Assembly: GCA_016617855.1 (NCBI GenBank)
Contig: JAECUM010005008.1
Location: forward strand, 1-64,000
DNA: 64,000 bases
Reading direction: 5' to 3'
Origin: Megalonaias nervosa
Lineage: Eukaryota; Mollusca; Bivalvia; Unionida; Unionidae
The notes under the pieces are model-generated. The model searched no databases and was not told where the DNA came from. It worked only from the letters and a program-made list of their open reading frames with translations. The position numbers and the translations under genes were made by a program. This document shows, in pieces, positions 13,471 to 24,877 of this stretch (within the stretch, counting starts at the first letter, position 1; every line of letters begins with the position of its first letter).

Positions 13471-14246
13471 GTTGTTCCAATTATCAATTATAATCGATCA
13501 TAAGGTGGTTCAGCAAACCAATAAGACAATCAATTGTGAAACTCCATAAGTGACTGTGCAGAAAGGGAGACTACTTCATTTTGGTTGCATGCAAAACACA
13601 AAGGTTAGTAAAACTCCTGTGTAAATGGTAAGTTATATAGGACTTCCAATCCACCACAATCAAGCTGAATTATTTAATCCCTTTGTAAGTTAAAAATATA
13701 AAACCATACCATACTCCAGGTGCTAACTTTAAAATTTGGAAACATATTGTCATGATTACATCATTTTGCTCTTTAATTGTTGATTTAATAAATTTAATAA
13801 ATTTAAACAATTTTTGATGATTTGTTTATTTTCAGATGTAAAATCCTATGACTGTATTATTAGTAAATAATGACAAACAAGAAAAGCATGCCCTTCAATA
13901 CCTTAAATGATAGACACATCACATATAAATGAAAGGAATTTGGGAAATTGCAACAGTTTTTCAGTTACATACAACTTAACAGCCATAAAAAGTTGCTTTC
14001 ACTTAACAAAGTTGTAGATCAAAAATAATACATCACAATAAAAAAAGTTAAATTTTTATCAGGTTAAAGTATACATGTCATTAAATGAGATTATTCCTTT
14101 ACATTTATTAACATTTTGAACTCTTGAGCAAAGGTATAAGAGTATAAGAAACAAAAATTAAATTTGCTCTTAGGAACCTATTATAATAATAAATTATCAG
14201 TTGGTTAAGTGAAACTGATTATTATGAAATTCTTACCAATTCCCAG

Positions 14247-14249
<3 letters not shown>

Positions 14250-14299
<50 letters not shown>

Positions 14300-14314
14300 T
14301 ATATATATATACAC
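14250..14314. repeat. (TA)n(CA)n(TA)n microsatellite
   Basis: A TA run is followed by a short ACAC run and a second TA run. Confidence 0.95.
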
Positions 14315-15302
14315 AATACTGTTGGGCATTTCTGTGCATGCAAGGATTCTGTCTCCAAAACTGAAGCAATATGCATACCGAATTCAACCGATTGACAAAA
14401 ATAAAATACTGCAATGCTTACCATTTGAAAAGAACCAATTGTCACCAGAATAGTCTGTTCAAAATAATATTAATTTTGTACACATGGATACTACCCCATG
14501 TTTTCATGACTCACAATATGTCGGCCTATTTTGCGCACAGCTTTGAAAAGACGTAATGTTTATCCATCGGTATATAGAAATGAAATGCATTACTTTGGAC
14601 TGTTTCTGTCAGCAGTTTAGTCGAGTAATTAGGTCAGGTTTATAGCTAGTTTTACAAAATTCAATATAACAATGTCAATAAATGGAAAGAGATATAAACA
14701 ACCAAAACCTATCTCACGAAAAAAATAGTAAAGTTCCACATTTTATAAAAAAATAAGCATTATGTGGAAGAGAAACAACAATGAATAGGATATAATGTGT
14801 TTACAACCTCTTGTTTATGGGGAAAAATTACTAAAGAATTTAGAAACAGACTATACGTCGGGGAATTTCTTGAGAATCCTGTTCTAGCGGCAAGTTGACA
14901 CATTGGATAGCAGACGATTTTGTACGTGTGGGTCAACTTTGTGCAAACTTGGAACTTGGATTAAGATGCACAATTGTTGTAAGGTATACATTTCCATCTT
15001 TTATATAATGTATATATCTGTATGATTCAAAAAGATACATAGTAAATTGGATTTTCTGGGTTACAGATTCAAGAAGATCATGGAGTGCTTCATGTTGACA
15101 CTTAGAAATCACATTTTCATATGCATTTTGAGTCGAAATGTAGGATGATTTTGTACATTTTATGAATATCACTTTCCTTAATTAAAGTATGATCGTTCTT
15201 TCTTGATACAAAATGGATTGTTGCCCAAAACATGTGATCCAATGTTTACAGAAATGATGTATCGTTGCACAGAATTACCCGATGTGCAGAATTGGCAGAC
15301 AT

Positions 15303-15307
15303 GGTGG

Positions 15308-15357
<50 letters not shown>

Positions 15358-15392
15358 TAGTGATGGGAATCGGTCAGAATTTCATAATAATC

Positions 15393-15423
<31 letters not shown>

Positions 15424-15433
15424 TTGGGTGTGT

Positions 15434-15468
<35 letters not shown>
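15303..15468. repeat. Compound (TG)n(TA)n…(TA)n(TG)n(GA)n microsatellite
   Basis: TG then TA tracts (15,303-15,353) are followed 40 bp later by TA, TG and GA tracts (15,392-15,468). The overlapping open frame is spurious. Confidence 0.95.
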
Positions 15469-15469
<1 letters not shown>

Positions 15470-15949
15470 ATGTAGATAAACGAAAGACAATTTAAGAATT
15501 TAAAACAATTTGGTACATATCGCCTAATGACACTGATGAAATCTTCATAAGAAAAGATCATAGATTACACAAAACTAAATAATATGCCTGTCAGAGAATG
15601 TTATATATTTAGTGTCGTTTGAGTGAATGATAAGTACTGTATACTGATTTTTTAGTCTTTGTATGATGATGATATGCTGCAATACTTAGTGCCACTATCG
15701 TGTGTCTTTGTTTCAGACAACAAAATGTCATTACTTTTCATTCTGTAATTTTGCCTCAATGAAGCCATTGTTTTTCTTCAGATTATAATATTAGAGAGGC
15801 GTTTAGAACTTAAACTTTCAATAATCATATGACAAGCTGAACTTGTAATATTTTTTTTTGTTTTTTGAGTTTCACTCAATATCGTATCATCCCTAGTGAA
15901 ATCGGCTAAAATCTAAGATTCAAAGTCATGTTCCAAAAACTATTTGTGT

Positions 15950-16112
15950 GCAAGTGTGACTCTTAGCATGGAGCAAATGTGACTCCTAGCATGGAGCAAG
16001 TGTGATGCCTAGCATTGGAGCAAGTGTGACTCCTAGCATGAAGCAAGTGTGACTCCTAGCATGGAGCAAGTGTGACTCCTAGCATGGAGCAAGTGTGATT
16101 CCTAGCATGAAG
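15950..16112. repeat. 23-bp minisatellite, about seven copies
   Basis: The unit gagcaagtgtgactcctagcat recurs with small changes (gaagca for ggagca, gatgcct for gactcct). It is non-coding. Confidence 0.95.
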
Positions 16113-16575
16113 CATTATTAGGCATAGGTCATCGGATTTAATAGACCTTGCAAAATGTTTGATTATTATTTGAATTCTAAGAAAAAGGATGATGGTTATT
16201 ATCTGGTAATTTTTATTTTAATGATTGAACAATATACATATTTTTTTTTCTTCAAGGTAAGAACTGCATGTTACTTTTCCAATTTAACCAGGTTACTTAA
16301 ACTCATTTTGCCTAAATCCAGTAAAAATGAATCCAAACTGTTAGTAAGGCATCAGTTATTTTATGACTTCTCATTTCTGTGTAAAGACAAGAGGTGTTTT
16401 ATTTTTTTTTCTTAAGGCAGCCCATCATCCGCTGAATTTCGAGTAGATTCAGAAAGTAAGAATAAAGACAAAGATAAGTCTTGTTCTTCTTTCAGTACAC
16501 AATAAGTGAAACAAAATTGGTTGCACACAGATGGCTATCTTATGGCGATGTGTAATGTTTACTGATATTTCTTAC

Positions 16576-16727
16576 TTTACAACTCGCAAGAAAGGCTGGA
16601 TCTATTACTGTAGCCAGGTGTTGACATTCAGGTGAGTAACGGATATGTTCCAGCAAAGGGTCATCATCTTTTCTCCAGTCTGACAATGTAACCCCACATT
16701 CATAACAGCAAACTTTGTCACCCTGTC
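16576..16727 (-). CDS. BIR domain exon, first BIR (C-terminal half)
   Basis: The 152-bp minus-strand exon encodes the zinc-binding half of a BIR: CYEC (C-x2-C), LSDW, LLEHIRYSPEC (H-x6-C). The acceptor is tttcaaacag (at 16,728) and the donor GTAAGA (16,570-16,575). Its first two bases complete a Gly codon split from the exon ending at 17,210, so the intron is in the same place and phase as in the second BIR. That suggests domain duplication including the intron. It ends in phase 0 after 50 whole codons. The usual hydrophobic residue before the first zinc Cys is replaced by Cys (KVCCYEC), a mild oddity. Confidence 0.85.
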
Positions 16728-17209
16728 CTGTTTGAAAGAAATATCCTACTGTAGCAAAATTAATTGTCATATTATGTCATAAAAATTTGAAAAATCCAAC
16801 ATCATCAATTTCTCCTCACATTTACAATAAAGTGACGTCATACCTGCATTGTCCTGCAAATTGTTTATAATTTTTAAAATCCATTTTCAAATCTATATTT
16901 TTAGTTCTTACGTAACATAATGATTAACACAGCCCTTAACACATATGCAAAACCACACACATATTAAACTCTCATTGGAAAAGCTGGATTTTTATGGCCT
17001 AGACTTAACAGTACATATGTCAAAGCATCTCTAATTTTGCTATCTGCATCGGTGGACTGATGTACAACTTTTAATACCTTTGTGCATCTATCATGTATAA
17101 TGAGAATTTAATTGCAAATTTTCATTTTTAAAATAAATCACATCAATAAATTGAAACTCTTTAATTTTAAAATTAATCGCAACAACAATCTATTGTGAAA
17201 CCTCGTTAC

Positions 17210-18029
17210 CTTTGTAGAAAAATCCGAGCTGGGCAAAGGGCTGGTGATCGGTGAAGAAATTACAATGAACGAACGTTGCAAGTCTCGTGAAACACTGTGA
17301 GAATTGGGAGTAGATTGTTCTCTTTTTTGGCATCTCTCTCATTTGATTCTTACCATCATGGGACATATGATCATAGTTTGGAGTAACAGGCCTCTCATAA
17401 TTAGAATCCTTGTTGCAAACTATACATGTCTGTACAGTAACTCCATTTTCTTCATCGAACTTCTTCTCAAAGAAAATGGGCAAAGTATGACCACCATCTG
17501 CATCTGAAAAAGAATCTCCTTGTTTCCATACATCATGGCCTGTAAATGTTAATCTATCCAGAAATCCATCTGTAAACATTTCTTTCCAAAACTTGCCAAC
17601 AGTGTGAGTTTTACCTCTCCTCAAAACATTGTTCGAAAAATCAAACTCTAAGAATGCAGATATCTTGGTACAAAACTCCAACTTTGAAACCAATAGTTCT
17701 TTCAATCGTTGACAAATGTATTGGTCAATCCATAGATAATTCCCACTGTCTCTTTTATAAATGATATTTAGATCCTTCATTCTAAGCTTCGAGATATCAG
17801 CAGAGGATGTGTGAGTTTTCCTGTGAAAAAGGCTTCTTGCAAGTGTAAATGTGACATTAGCCAAGACAGCTATACTTTTAAAACAATTCCCTATGATAAT
17901 AATGCTATTATTTCCTACGATATCCATTACAGATGTCAGTGCTGTCCTTCTATCCTTGATTGACACAGTGGTCAAGTCGACAAACATCATCAACACAAAG
18001 CAGTATTGTCTATAATTCATTGGCATCAT
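17210..18029 (-). CDS. First exon of a BIR-containing (IAP-like) gene
   Basis: Open from a Met codon at 18,029 to a donor GTAACG at 17,204-17,209, about 273 codons. The last residues form the first half of a BIR: RLATF then FAQLGFFYKG, continuing in phase into the exon at 16,576-16,727. The preceding 240 residues match no domain I know. The first 20 or so are hydrophobic (several M, F, L, V) and could be a signal-like segment, or the true start may lie downstream or in an upstream exon. A C-x2-C pair (CIVC) occurs near residue 205. BIR proteins act in apoptosis and innate signalling, but with no RING or CARD visible the specific role here is open. Confidence 0.7.
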
Positions 18030-18805
18030 CTTAATTATTGGACAGAGATCTACTCATGAATGAGGGTAAATAACATATACAACAGCACAAAAAGTCCAAT
18101 TTGAATATTAGTATGCTTCTGATATTTCGCATTGCTGAGAACTGTTGCTGTGACTGTTATTTAATGGTGATGATGATGGTGACTTTTTGATGCTGATGAC
18201 AAAAATGTCTTGATGCCGACGATGGTGATGTCTTGATGTAACCTGAAAAAGGGATAAGATCTTTCATGAACAACCTACACACATATTTAGGAAATTGCTT
18301 ATTTTCAAGTAAGTAAAGACCAAGAAGTATGCAATTACAAATGAGAAAAAATTTGTATATGATCATAAATTGCATCTATCATACTGTAATAAAATATTTA
18401 AACAAGACTGAACTGGACACACCATGCACCAAAACACACAATTAACCAAAGCCTGCAATATACCATACTCTGTCTGCTGTACCATTTCTATTTGCTATGT
18501 GGTCCATCCCAGCTTGGTTGTTCATTTGGTTGGTTGGTTGCCTCTTTGTTTGCTTGTTTATCCTCAAATGAAATCATTTTTAAAAAATTTAATCTACCTG
18601 CATGAGATAAATGAATAAAATTTGTATGTCATCAATTTAGTGATGCCTCAGTAGAAATAAAGTAGCCCTCCAATCATTCTTCAGCCACCACTGACCTCGT
18701 TTCCATCCCCTCTACCATTTTATGACCCCCTTTCAGCACTGCTTTTCTAAGAGCTGTGGCCTATCTCCAGCTCAGAAAAATTGTGTTTTTCCTAATTACT
18801 CAGGA

Positions 18806-18859
<54 letters not shown>

Positions 18860-19080
18860 TTTGTCTTCTTCCACCTTAAAACAGATTTCGTTTTTAAATT
18901 CTTCATTGACAGATGATCCTTTTACTGAAAACAACAATGCCCCTTTCTTTAAAAACAAAAATAAATAATAGTCCCTTGAAGGAACTAATGCTCTACTGGG
19001 CAAGGAGTATTTCCGGGAATTCAAGATAAGACCACTTCTTCCTTTTAACTGCTGAGTGTTGAAACAATCTGAAGTTTATC
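18030..19080. other. Non-coding flank upstream of the BIR gene
   Basis: No supported gene. A (CATA)n(TA)n microsatellite lies at 18,806-18,858. A core promoter for the BIR gene is expected near 18.03-18.3 kb, but I could not identify one. Confidence 0.5.
18806..18858. repeat. (ACAT)n(AT)n microsatellite
   Basis: A CATA tetranucleotide run of about seven units is followed by about 12 TA units. Confidence 0.95.
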
Positions 19081-19990
19081 AGCAAGAACTAGCCATTGTG
19101 GTAAACATTTGGATATCTGCTTGGCACCATTTTATTTAGGACAGAGAGGATAAAATTAGAAGTATGTTGTTGAAAACTCCATGACAAAATATTCATCCAT
19201 TCAGAGGGTATAGCAACTGAAAGAATTTGAAGACAGGCTTCATGGCTGCCATTGTGGATGTAATACTGGCACCATTTTCATTTAGGACCAACTAGGTGTC
19301 ATGAAAAAATCTATTACTAAAATTGCATATTAAAATAGCCATCCATTTGTAAAAGCAGTACAGATAACAATATTGACTTTCCATTCAGGAGTAGCAAAAC
19401 AATTTCTTCACAATGGTTGCTCTGGCAGTCATACTAAACATGATATATTCGCATTTTTATTTAAAACCAACTGGATATCATCAGAAGATTTCGGGCAAGA
19501 ACCCCACATAAATATGACTTTCTCTCCAAGTAGAGCTATGATAACAAGATGTCTGCCATGGTGGCCATATTGGATATCAGATTGGTATCATTTTTATTCA
19601 GGACAACTAGACCAATAGATTAATGTGTATTTAAATTTCCAGGCAATCCTCCAAGTAGTTTAATATGTTGATACGACCATCCATTCAGGAGAAATAGTGA
19701 TAACAAGTTCTTCAAGATGGCGGCCAGAATAAGAGTTAGAGTGGCACCAGATTCGTTGAGGACCACCTAGACATCAAAAGAAGTATTTTAGTGAAAACCC
19801 CATGATGATCTTCCATCCATGAATGAGGAGGAGGAATAGCAAAATTTTCAGGATGGCCACTGTGATGGCCATATCGGCTGTCCGATTAACATTGGTATCA
19901 TTTAAGACCAACTAGACCATGGAATGAATGAGGATATAAACTTTCAAGGCAATCCTGAAAGTAGTTTCTTTTGGAGTAGCGATAACAACC
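19080..19990. repeat. Diverged tandem repeats, unit about 150-200 bp
   Basis: Four to five degenerate copies share an ordered pattern: catccattcagga, gtagcaa, aagatggc-gcca, a ggcaccattttcattt stretch, then aggaccaactagac. The copies near 19,190, 19,360, 19,680 and 19,800 are the clearest. No open frame is conserved through them, so the repeat is not coding. Confidence 0.65.
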
Positions 19991-20309
19991 TTGTGTTAAC
20001 TTATAGGTGGACATCCTACAACGAACAAGAGACAACTGACAACAGATCATCCAATAAGGTCTTCTGGTCTATAACCAGTAGAACTAACAAATTATTTTCT
20101 TTTTCAAAGAGAAGATAACATTCGTTTTGACAATCATAAAAAAACATTCTTCCATTCATATCTTTGACAGTACCCGAGTCTTTCACGAGCATGGTTTATT
20201 TTCAGTCTGAATGGACCTGAATAGAAGTTAGAACTTGTGACCTGCTCTTAATCGATTTCTTCGAATGAATACTCTTATCAAATTGAGCAACCATGTATGT
20301 TAAAAACCA

Positions 20310-21175
20310 ATCTTCTTTGTAGTAGTAGTAACTGTAGTGGTAATATTATTATTAGTAATAGTAACGCTAGTATTAGTAGCAGTAGAAGTAGTGGGAGTAG
20401 CATTAGTAACAGTGGTAGTATTAGTAGTAGTAACAATAGTAGTAGTAGTAGTAGTAACAGTAGTAATAGTAGTTGTAGTAACAATAGTAATTGTAGTAGT
20501 AACAGTAGTAGAATTAGTACAGTGTATAGCAACAGTAGCAGTAATAGTATTAATAGTAACAGCAGTAGAAGTAGTACGAGTAGCATTAGTAACAGTGATA
20601 GTATTAGTAGTAGTAACAATAGTAGTAGTAGTAATAGTAGTAGTAACAGTAGTAATAGTAGTTGTAGTAACAATAGTAATTGTAGTAGTAACAGTAGTAG
20701 AATTAGTACAGTGTATAGCAACAGTAGCAGTAATAGTATTAATAGTAACAGCAGTAGAAGTAGTACGAGTAGCATTAGTAACAGTGATAGTATTAGTAGT
20801 AGTAACAATAGTAGTAGTAGTAGTAACAGTAGTAGTAGTAGTAACAGTAGTAATAGTAGTAGTAGTAACAATAGTAACTGTAGTAGTAACAGTAGTAGAA
20901 TTAGTACAGTGTATAGCAACAGTAGCAGTAGTAGTAATAGTAGCAGTAGTAGTAACAATAGTAGATGTAGTAGTAGTAGTAACAGTAGTAGCAGTAGTAG
21001 TAATAGTAGCAGCAGTAATAGTTGCAACAGCAATAGTAGTAGTAGTAGTAACAGTTGTAGTAACAATAGTAACTGTAGTAGTAGAAGTAGTAAAAGTAGT
21101 AGTAACAGTAGCAGTAGTAGTGGTATTAGAAGTAGTAACAGTAATAGTAGTAACAGTAGTAGTGTTATTAGCAGT
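20310..21175. repeat. Imperfect AGT trinucleotide array, block 1
   Basis: The sequence is almost entirely AGT/GTA triplets with variants (AAC, ATT, AGC, TGT). A higher-order unit is present: the landmark agtgtatagc occurs at 20,521, 20,710 and 20,908, spacing 189 and 198 bp. Open frames of about 300 codons in several frames and both strands are produced by the triplet periodicity and are not genes. Confidence 0.97.
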
Positions 21176-21355
21176 GCCGTAAAGAGCGATCACGGGTACT
21201 GGGGTAAGAAACACCCAGGCCTCTCCTAGTTCTTGTTAAAACAAAATTTTTCTTTTATAAAATTAAAAAGTGTTGTTCGGCCCGGGCCACCTTACAGCCC
21301 CGAGCACAGGGAATATATCCCTGGTTGCCTGCCCTCCCCACTTATCAGCCTGGGT
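21176..21355. other. Unique spacer inside the AGT array
   Basis: About 180 bp of non-repeat, locally GC-rich sequence separates array blocks 1 and 2. It resumes with ggtattagaagtagtaac, a motif also present at 21,122 just before the interruption, so this may be an insertion into the array. No element ends are clear. Confidence 0.6.
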
Positions 21356-22110
21356 ATTAGAAGTAGTAACAGTAGTAGTAGTAGTAGCAGTAGTAACAGA
21401 TCTAGTAGTAGCAGTAGTAGTGGTATTAGAAGTAGTAACAGTAATAGCGGTAGTAGTAGTAGTAGCAACAGTAGTAGCAGCAGTAGCAGCAGCAGCAGTA
21501 GTAGTAGTAGTAACAGCAGCAGCAGTAGTAGTAGTAGTAACAGTAGAAGTATCAGAAGTGGTAACAGTAGTAGTAGTAGTATTAGTAGTAGTAAAATTAA
21601 TAGTAGTAGTAGAAGTAGTAGAAATGGTACTAGTAATAACAGTAGTAGTAGTAGTGGTAGTAAATGCAGTAGTAGAATTAGTAGTAGCAGTAGTAGTAGT
21701 AATAGTAGTAGTAACAGTAGTAGTGGTAAAAGCAGTAGTATTAATATTAGTAATAGTAATATTAGTAGTAGTACAATTAGCAGTAACAAAAATAGTAAAA
21801 CTAATAGTAGTAGTAGCAGTGGTAGTAGTAACAGTACTATTAGTAGTAGTAGTTGCAGTAGTAGTAGTAGTAGTAGTAGTAGTATTAATAGTAGCAGTAG
21901 TGGTAGTAGTAACAGTAGTAGTGGTATTAGAAGTAGTAATAGTAGTAGTGGTAGTAGCAGCAGCAGCAGTAGTAGTAGTTGTAGTAAAAGTAACAGTAGT
22001 AACATTAAAAGTACTATTAGAAGCAGTAACAGTAGTAGTAGTAGTAGTAGTAGTAGTAGAAGTAGTAGTAATGGTAGTAGTAATAATAGTAGTTATAGTA
22101 TAAATAGTGG
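21356..22110. repeat. Imperfect AGT trinucleotide array, block 2
   Basis: AGT triplets with AAC, AGC, GGT and ATT variants. There is less higher-order structure than in block 1. All long open frames here are artefacts of the period-3 repeat. Confidence 0.97.
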
Positions 22111-22285
22111 ATGAAGAACCCGAGAACACCCAGTAAAGAACCACTGAACCACTAGAAGATACTGGCAAGCTTTCTCACATACCCCACATTGGCCGAACCC
22201 GTGACTCAAGCCCACGCAGACAGAGGTGAGATGACAGTAATCCGTAACGGTGAGAGCTTTACACCACTCTGCCATTCAGGGCCCC
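22111..22285 (-). mobile_element. tRNA-derived SINE inserted in the AGT array
   Basis: Read on the minus strand, a box A-like stretch (tggcagagtggtgtaaagc) is followed about 60 bp later by a box B-like stretch (gcttgagtcacgggttcg) and a short tail containing tggttcagtggttctttact. The same tail occurs in the SINE fragment at 28,465-28,600. No clear target duplication is visible because both flanks are AGT repeats. Confidence 0.6.
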
Positions 22286-22755
22286 AGTAATATTTGTAGT
22301 AGTGATATTAATAGTAGTAGTATTAGTAGTAACAAAAATAGTAGTAACAGTAGTAGTAGTAGCAGTAGTAGCACTAGTAGTATTAGTTGTAGTAACGGTA
22401 GTAGTAGTAGTAACAGTAGTAGTAGTAGCAGTAGTAGTACTAGTAGTATTAGTTGTAGTAACGGTAGTAGTAGTAGTAACAGTAGTAGTAGTAGCAGTAG
22501 TAGTACTAGTAGTATTAGTTGTAGTAACGGTAGTAGTAGTAGTAACAGTAGTAGTAGTAGCAGTAACAGTAGTATTAGTATTAGTAACAGTAGTAGTAGT
22601 AGTTTTTGTTGTAACAGTAGTAGTAGTAGTTGTAGTAACAATAGCAGTAGTAGTAGTATTGGCAATAATAGTGTTAGTACAGTAGTAGTAACAGTAGCGG
22701 TAGTAGTAATATTGACAGTAGTAGTAGTAGTAGTAGTAGTAGGAGTAAGAATAAT
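22286..22755. repeat. Imperfect AGT trinucleotide array, block 3
   Basis: AGT triplets with a 66-bp higher-order unit: the landmark attagttgta starts at 22,382, 22,448 and 22,514. These three copies are near identical, indicating recent amplification. Confidence 0.97.
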
Positions 22756-24406
22756 AGTAGAGCATTTTAGCTGTGGATAAAAATCGCTGACCGTAGTCCT
22801 GTACTTAGGTAGATCTCGTGCGTTTGAAAATAATTTGCAAAGAATTTATAGAACTAACGATCTCTCTTTAGATTAAATCAATATTTTGTAAGAACATCAA
22901 ACCATGAATAGAAACTGTTTTCAAATTATATATTTAATATCTTGAAATTAGGTATTAAAGAAGTTAAAAAATTTAGGTTTGAATTTTCATTTTCAAAGTT
23001 TGCCTAAAAAAATATCTATCATTTGTTGAGCTGTAACAAAAGTAAAACTGTATAAATTTACCCGTGTTTTGTTTGCTTGTTCTTGCGGTTGTGGTTGTCA
23101 TAGTCATCTTTGTTGCTCTTCTCAGGGCAAAATTACGATGAATAAATTATTTTGGAAAATACCCTACCCACTCTCTGAAATCAACTTTTCATTTTTCCTC
23201 AGTCTCTCGTGGATTCATCTAATATCATATAAACCTAAGCACTGAAATCTATATGAAACTACAGTGCCGAATTTGTCACAACCTCAGACACTGTCGTATT
23301 AGAACATTTAACGCTCATAACTAAATTTTACACATCAAACAGGCCATTCATAAATTCAAAATTCCATAGTTCCAAACACTCTTCAGGCAAAATAAAATAT
23401 AGCATTAAGTGTTAAATGTCCAAATCCTTTATAAATAGCATGTATGTTTATACTCGGCAACATCCGGTTTAACATGAATCCTTGTGTAAAATTTCCATGA
23501 TGCAATTTTACGTTACGTTTCCTGGAATATTAGCTGTCAAACAATTCCAAGACACAGGGACCGACCATTGATGGTTTGTAATATTTTTTTTTTTTTTTTT
23601 TTTTTTTCCATCGTATGATAATTTTTTAAACTAATAAATTGGATAGGTTTGTTATTGTTCTCTACAAATCAGAGTAATAATTCTTTTCACGCTTATTGGC
23701 GGCCGGAAAATTTCTCACAAATCCAACCGTTACTACGATCTTCCCCACCCACATATTACAAAGTCGGTCCCTTATAAATTACTTCCTTGATTGCTGTGTT
23801 AGCGTCTCAATTACCAAACAAAGGAATTTCCTATTTCAATATAAAATGAAGTATTTAGTAATACGTAATATTAAAAAACAAAAGTAGAAATTCGTCAGAA
23901 TTTTCCAGTTAATATTATATACAATTTTGTGAATCGCCGATTTAAATTCTGACCCCTGAATTATAAATAGGAATATAAATTCATTTTCCAGTTTTCAAAA
24001 AAACTCTTTATTGGTTTAAAAAGAATTGTTTAACAATGTCTGACCGAAAGAGTTTATAATGTTCAGATGTGCAATATTTCAGACTTCAGTGAAGATCTGA
24101 TATCAACGCAAAAACTAAGCAAGATGGGAATCGTGTTTCCATAAGGCGATTTTTAAATTTTTGAAAATATTAATTACAATTGTAGCAAAACTCTTTCTGG
24201 TGAATTTCTACGATTACAAAAAATAGAACTTCAACTTAACAGAAAATATATCGAAAATATTCGCGATTTCGGAGACCAATAGCAGCTTCATTGCGCTAAA
24301 CAATCGGATCATCGTGAATCATTTTTTTTATCAAGGCTCGAGATATTATCAGGTACCGTATCTCTTCCTAATGAAAACGTGATTCGGCCTTACTGGTTAA
24401 AGGTGT
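22756..24406. other. Non-coding stretch
   Basis: AT-rich, with a poly-T run at 23,586-23,608. No supported gene or element. Confidence 0.5.
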
Positions 24407-24418
24407 CCGATTGTGAGT

Positions 24419-24865
24419 TCTTGTTGTTGTTTTGGGTTTAACGCCATTTTTCAGCGCAAGATACATGGCGGCCGGTATATATGGTGCAGGAAGCTAGCCC
24501 GAGACTCGAACCCACTCGGACAGAGGTGAGATGGTAGTGATCGGTAAAGGCAGTGCCGGATTACCCGTTAGACACACTTAGCACGTGCTTAGGGCACCAG
24601 TCCAACAAAGGCACCAGAAAAAATTCAGATTAATTGTTGATGATAAAATTGAATGAATTATATAGGACCATTTCGATTTTGATTTGGAATGATGGCAACA
24701 ATGGTATTTTCCCACCTTTGTAGCTTTTAATGTTGTTCTTTTTTTAGTTTCACATGGGGGGGGGGGAGGAGCACGAAAATATTTTCAGTGCTTAGGGCCC
24801 TGGAAGGCCTTAATCTGGCACTTGGTAAAGGCAAGCGCTTTAGACCGCTCGGCCTCCAAGGGTCC
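24419..24865 (-). mobile_element. tRNA-derived SINE interrupted by a hAT MITE
   Basis: On the minus strand the element reads tRNA-like head (box A ggccgagcggtctaaagcg), then box B (gggttcgagtctcgg), a unique body, the motif gcgctgaaaaatggcgttaa, and an A-rich tail (aaaacaacaac). A 12-bp duplication, ccgattgtgagt, flanks it at 24,407-24,418 and 24,866-24,877, typical of LINE-mobilised SINEs. The head is split by the MITE at 24,551-24,823, which therefore arrived later. Confidence 0.85.
24551..24823. mobile_element. hAT-type MITE (273 bp)
   Basis: The ends are cagtgccggatta and, on the other side, taatctggcactt: 12-13 bp terminal inverted repeats with two mismatches. Flanking ggtaaagg occurs at 24,543-24,550 and 24,824-24,831, an exact 8-bp target duplication diagnostic of hAT elements. 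No transposase is present. Subterminal cttagggc motifs occur in both halves. Confidence 0.9.
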
Positions 24866-24877
24866 CCGATTGTGAGT

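Larger units (their letters stand above)
12291..16575. other. Intron-like stretch with microsatellites
   Basis: No supported gene. Dinucleotide and minisatellite tracts are listed separately. Long open frames at 13,161-13,549 and 14,205-14,445 are produced by the (TA)n tracts. Phase arithmetic suggests an unseen short exon of the BIR gene may lie here. Confidence 0.5.

Noticed and set aside
13161..13549. Open frames ending in Tyr-Ile repeats, also at 14,205-14,445 and 15,203-15,475
   Set aside because: These are artefacts of (TA)n and (TG)n microsatellites.
20278..22780. Long open frames (up to about 310 codons) of poly-Ser/Asn, poly-Leu, poly-Thr and poly-Val type on both strands
   Set aside because: They are produced by the AGT triplet repeat, which lacks stops in most frames. 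No non-repeat coding sequence is attached.
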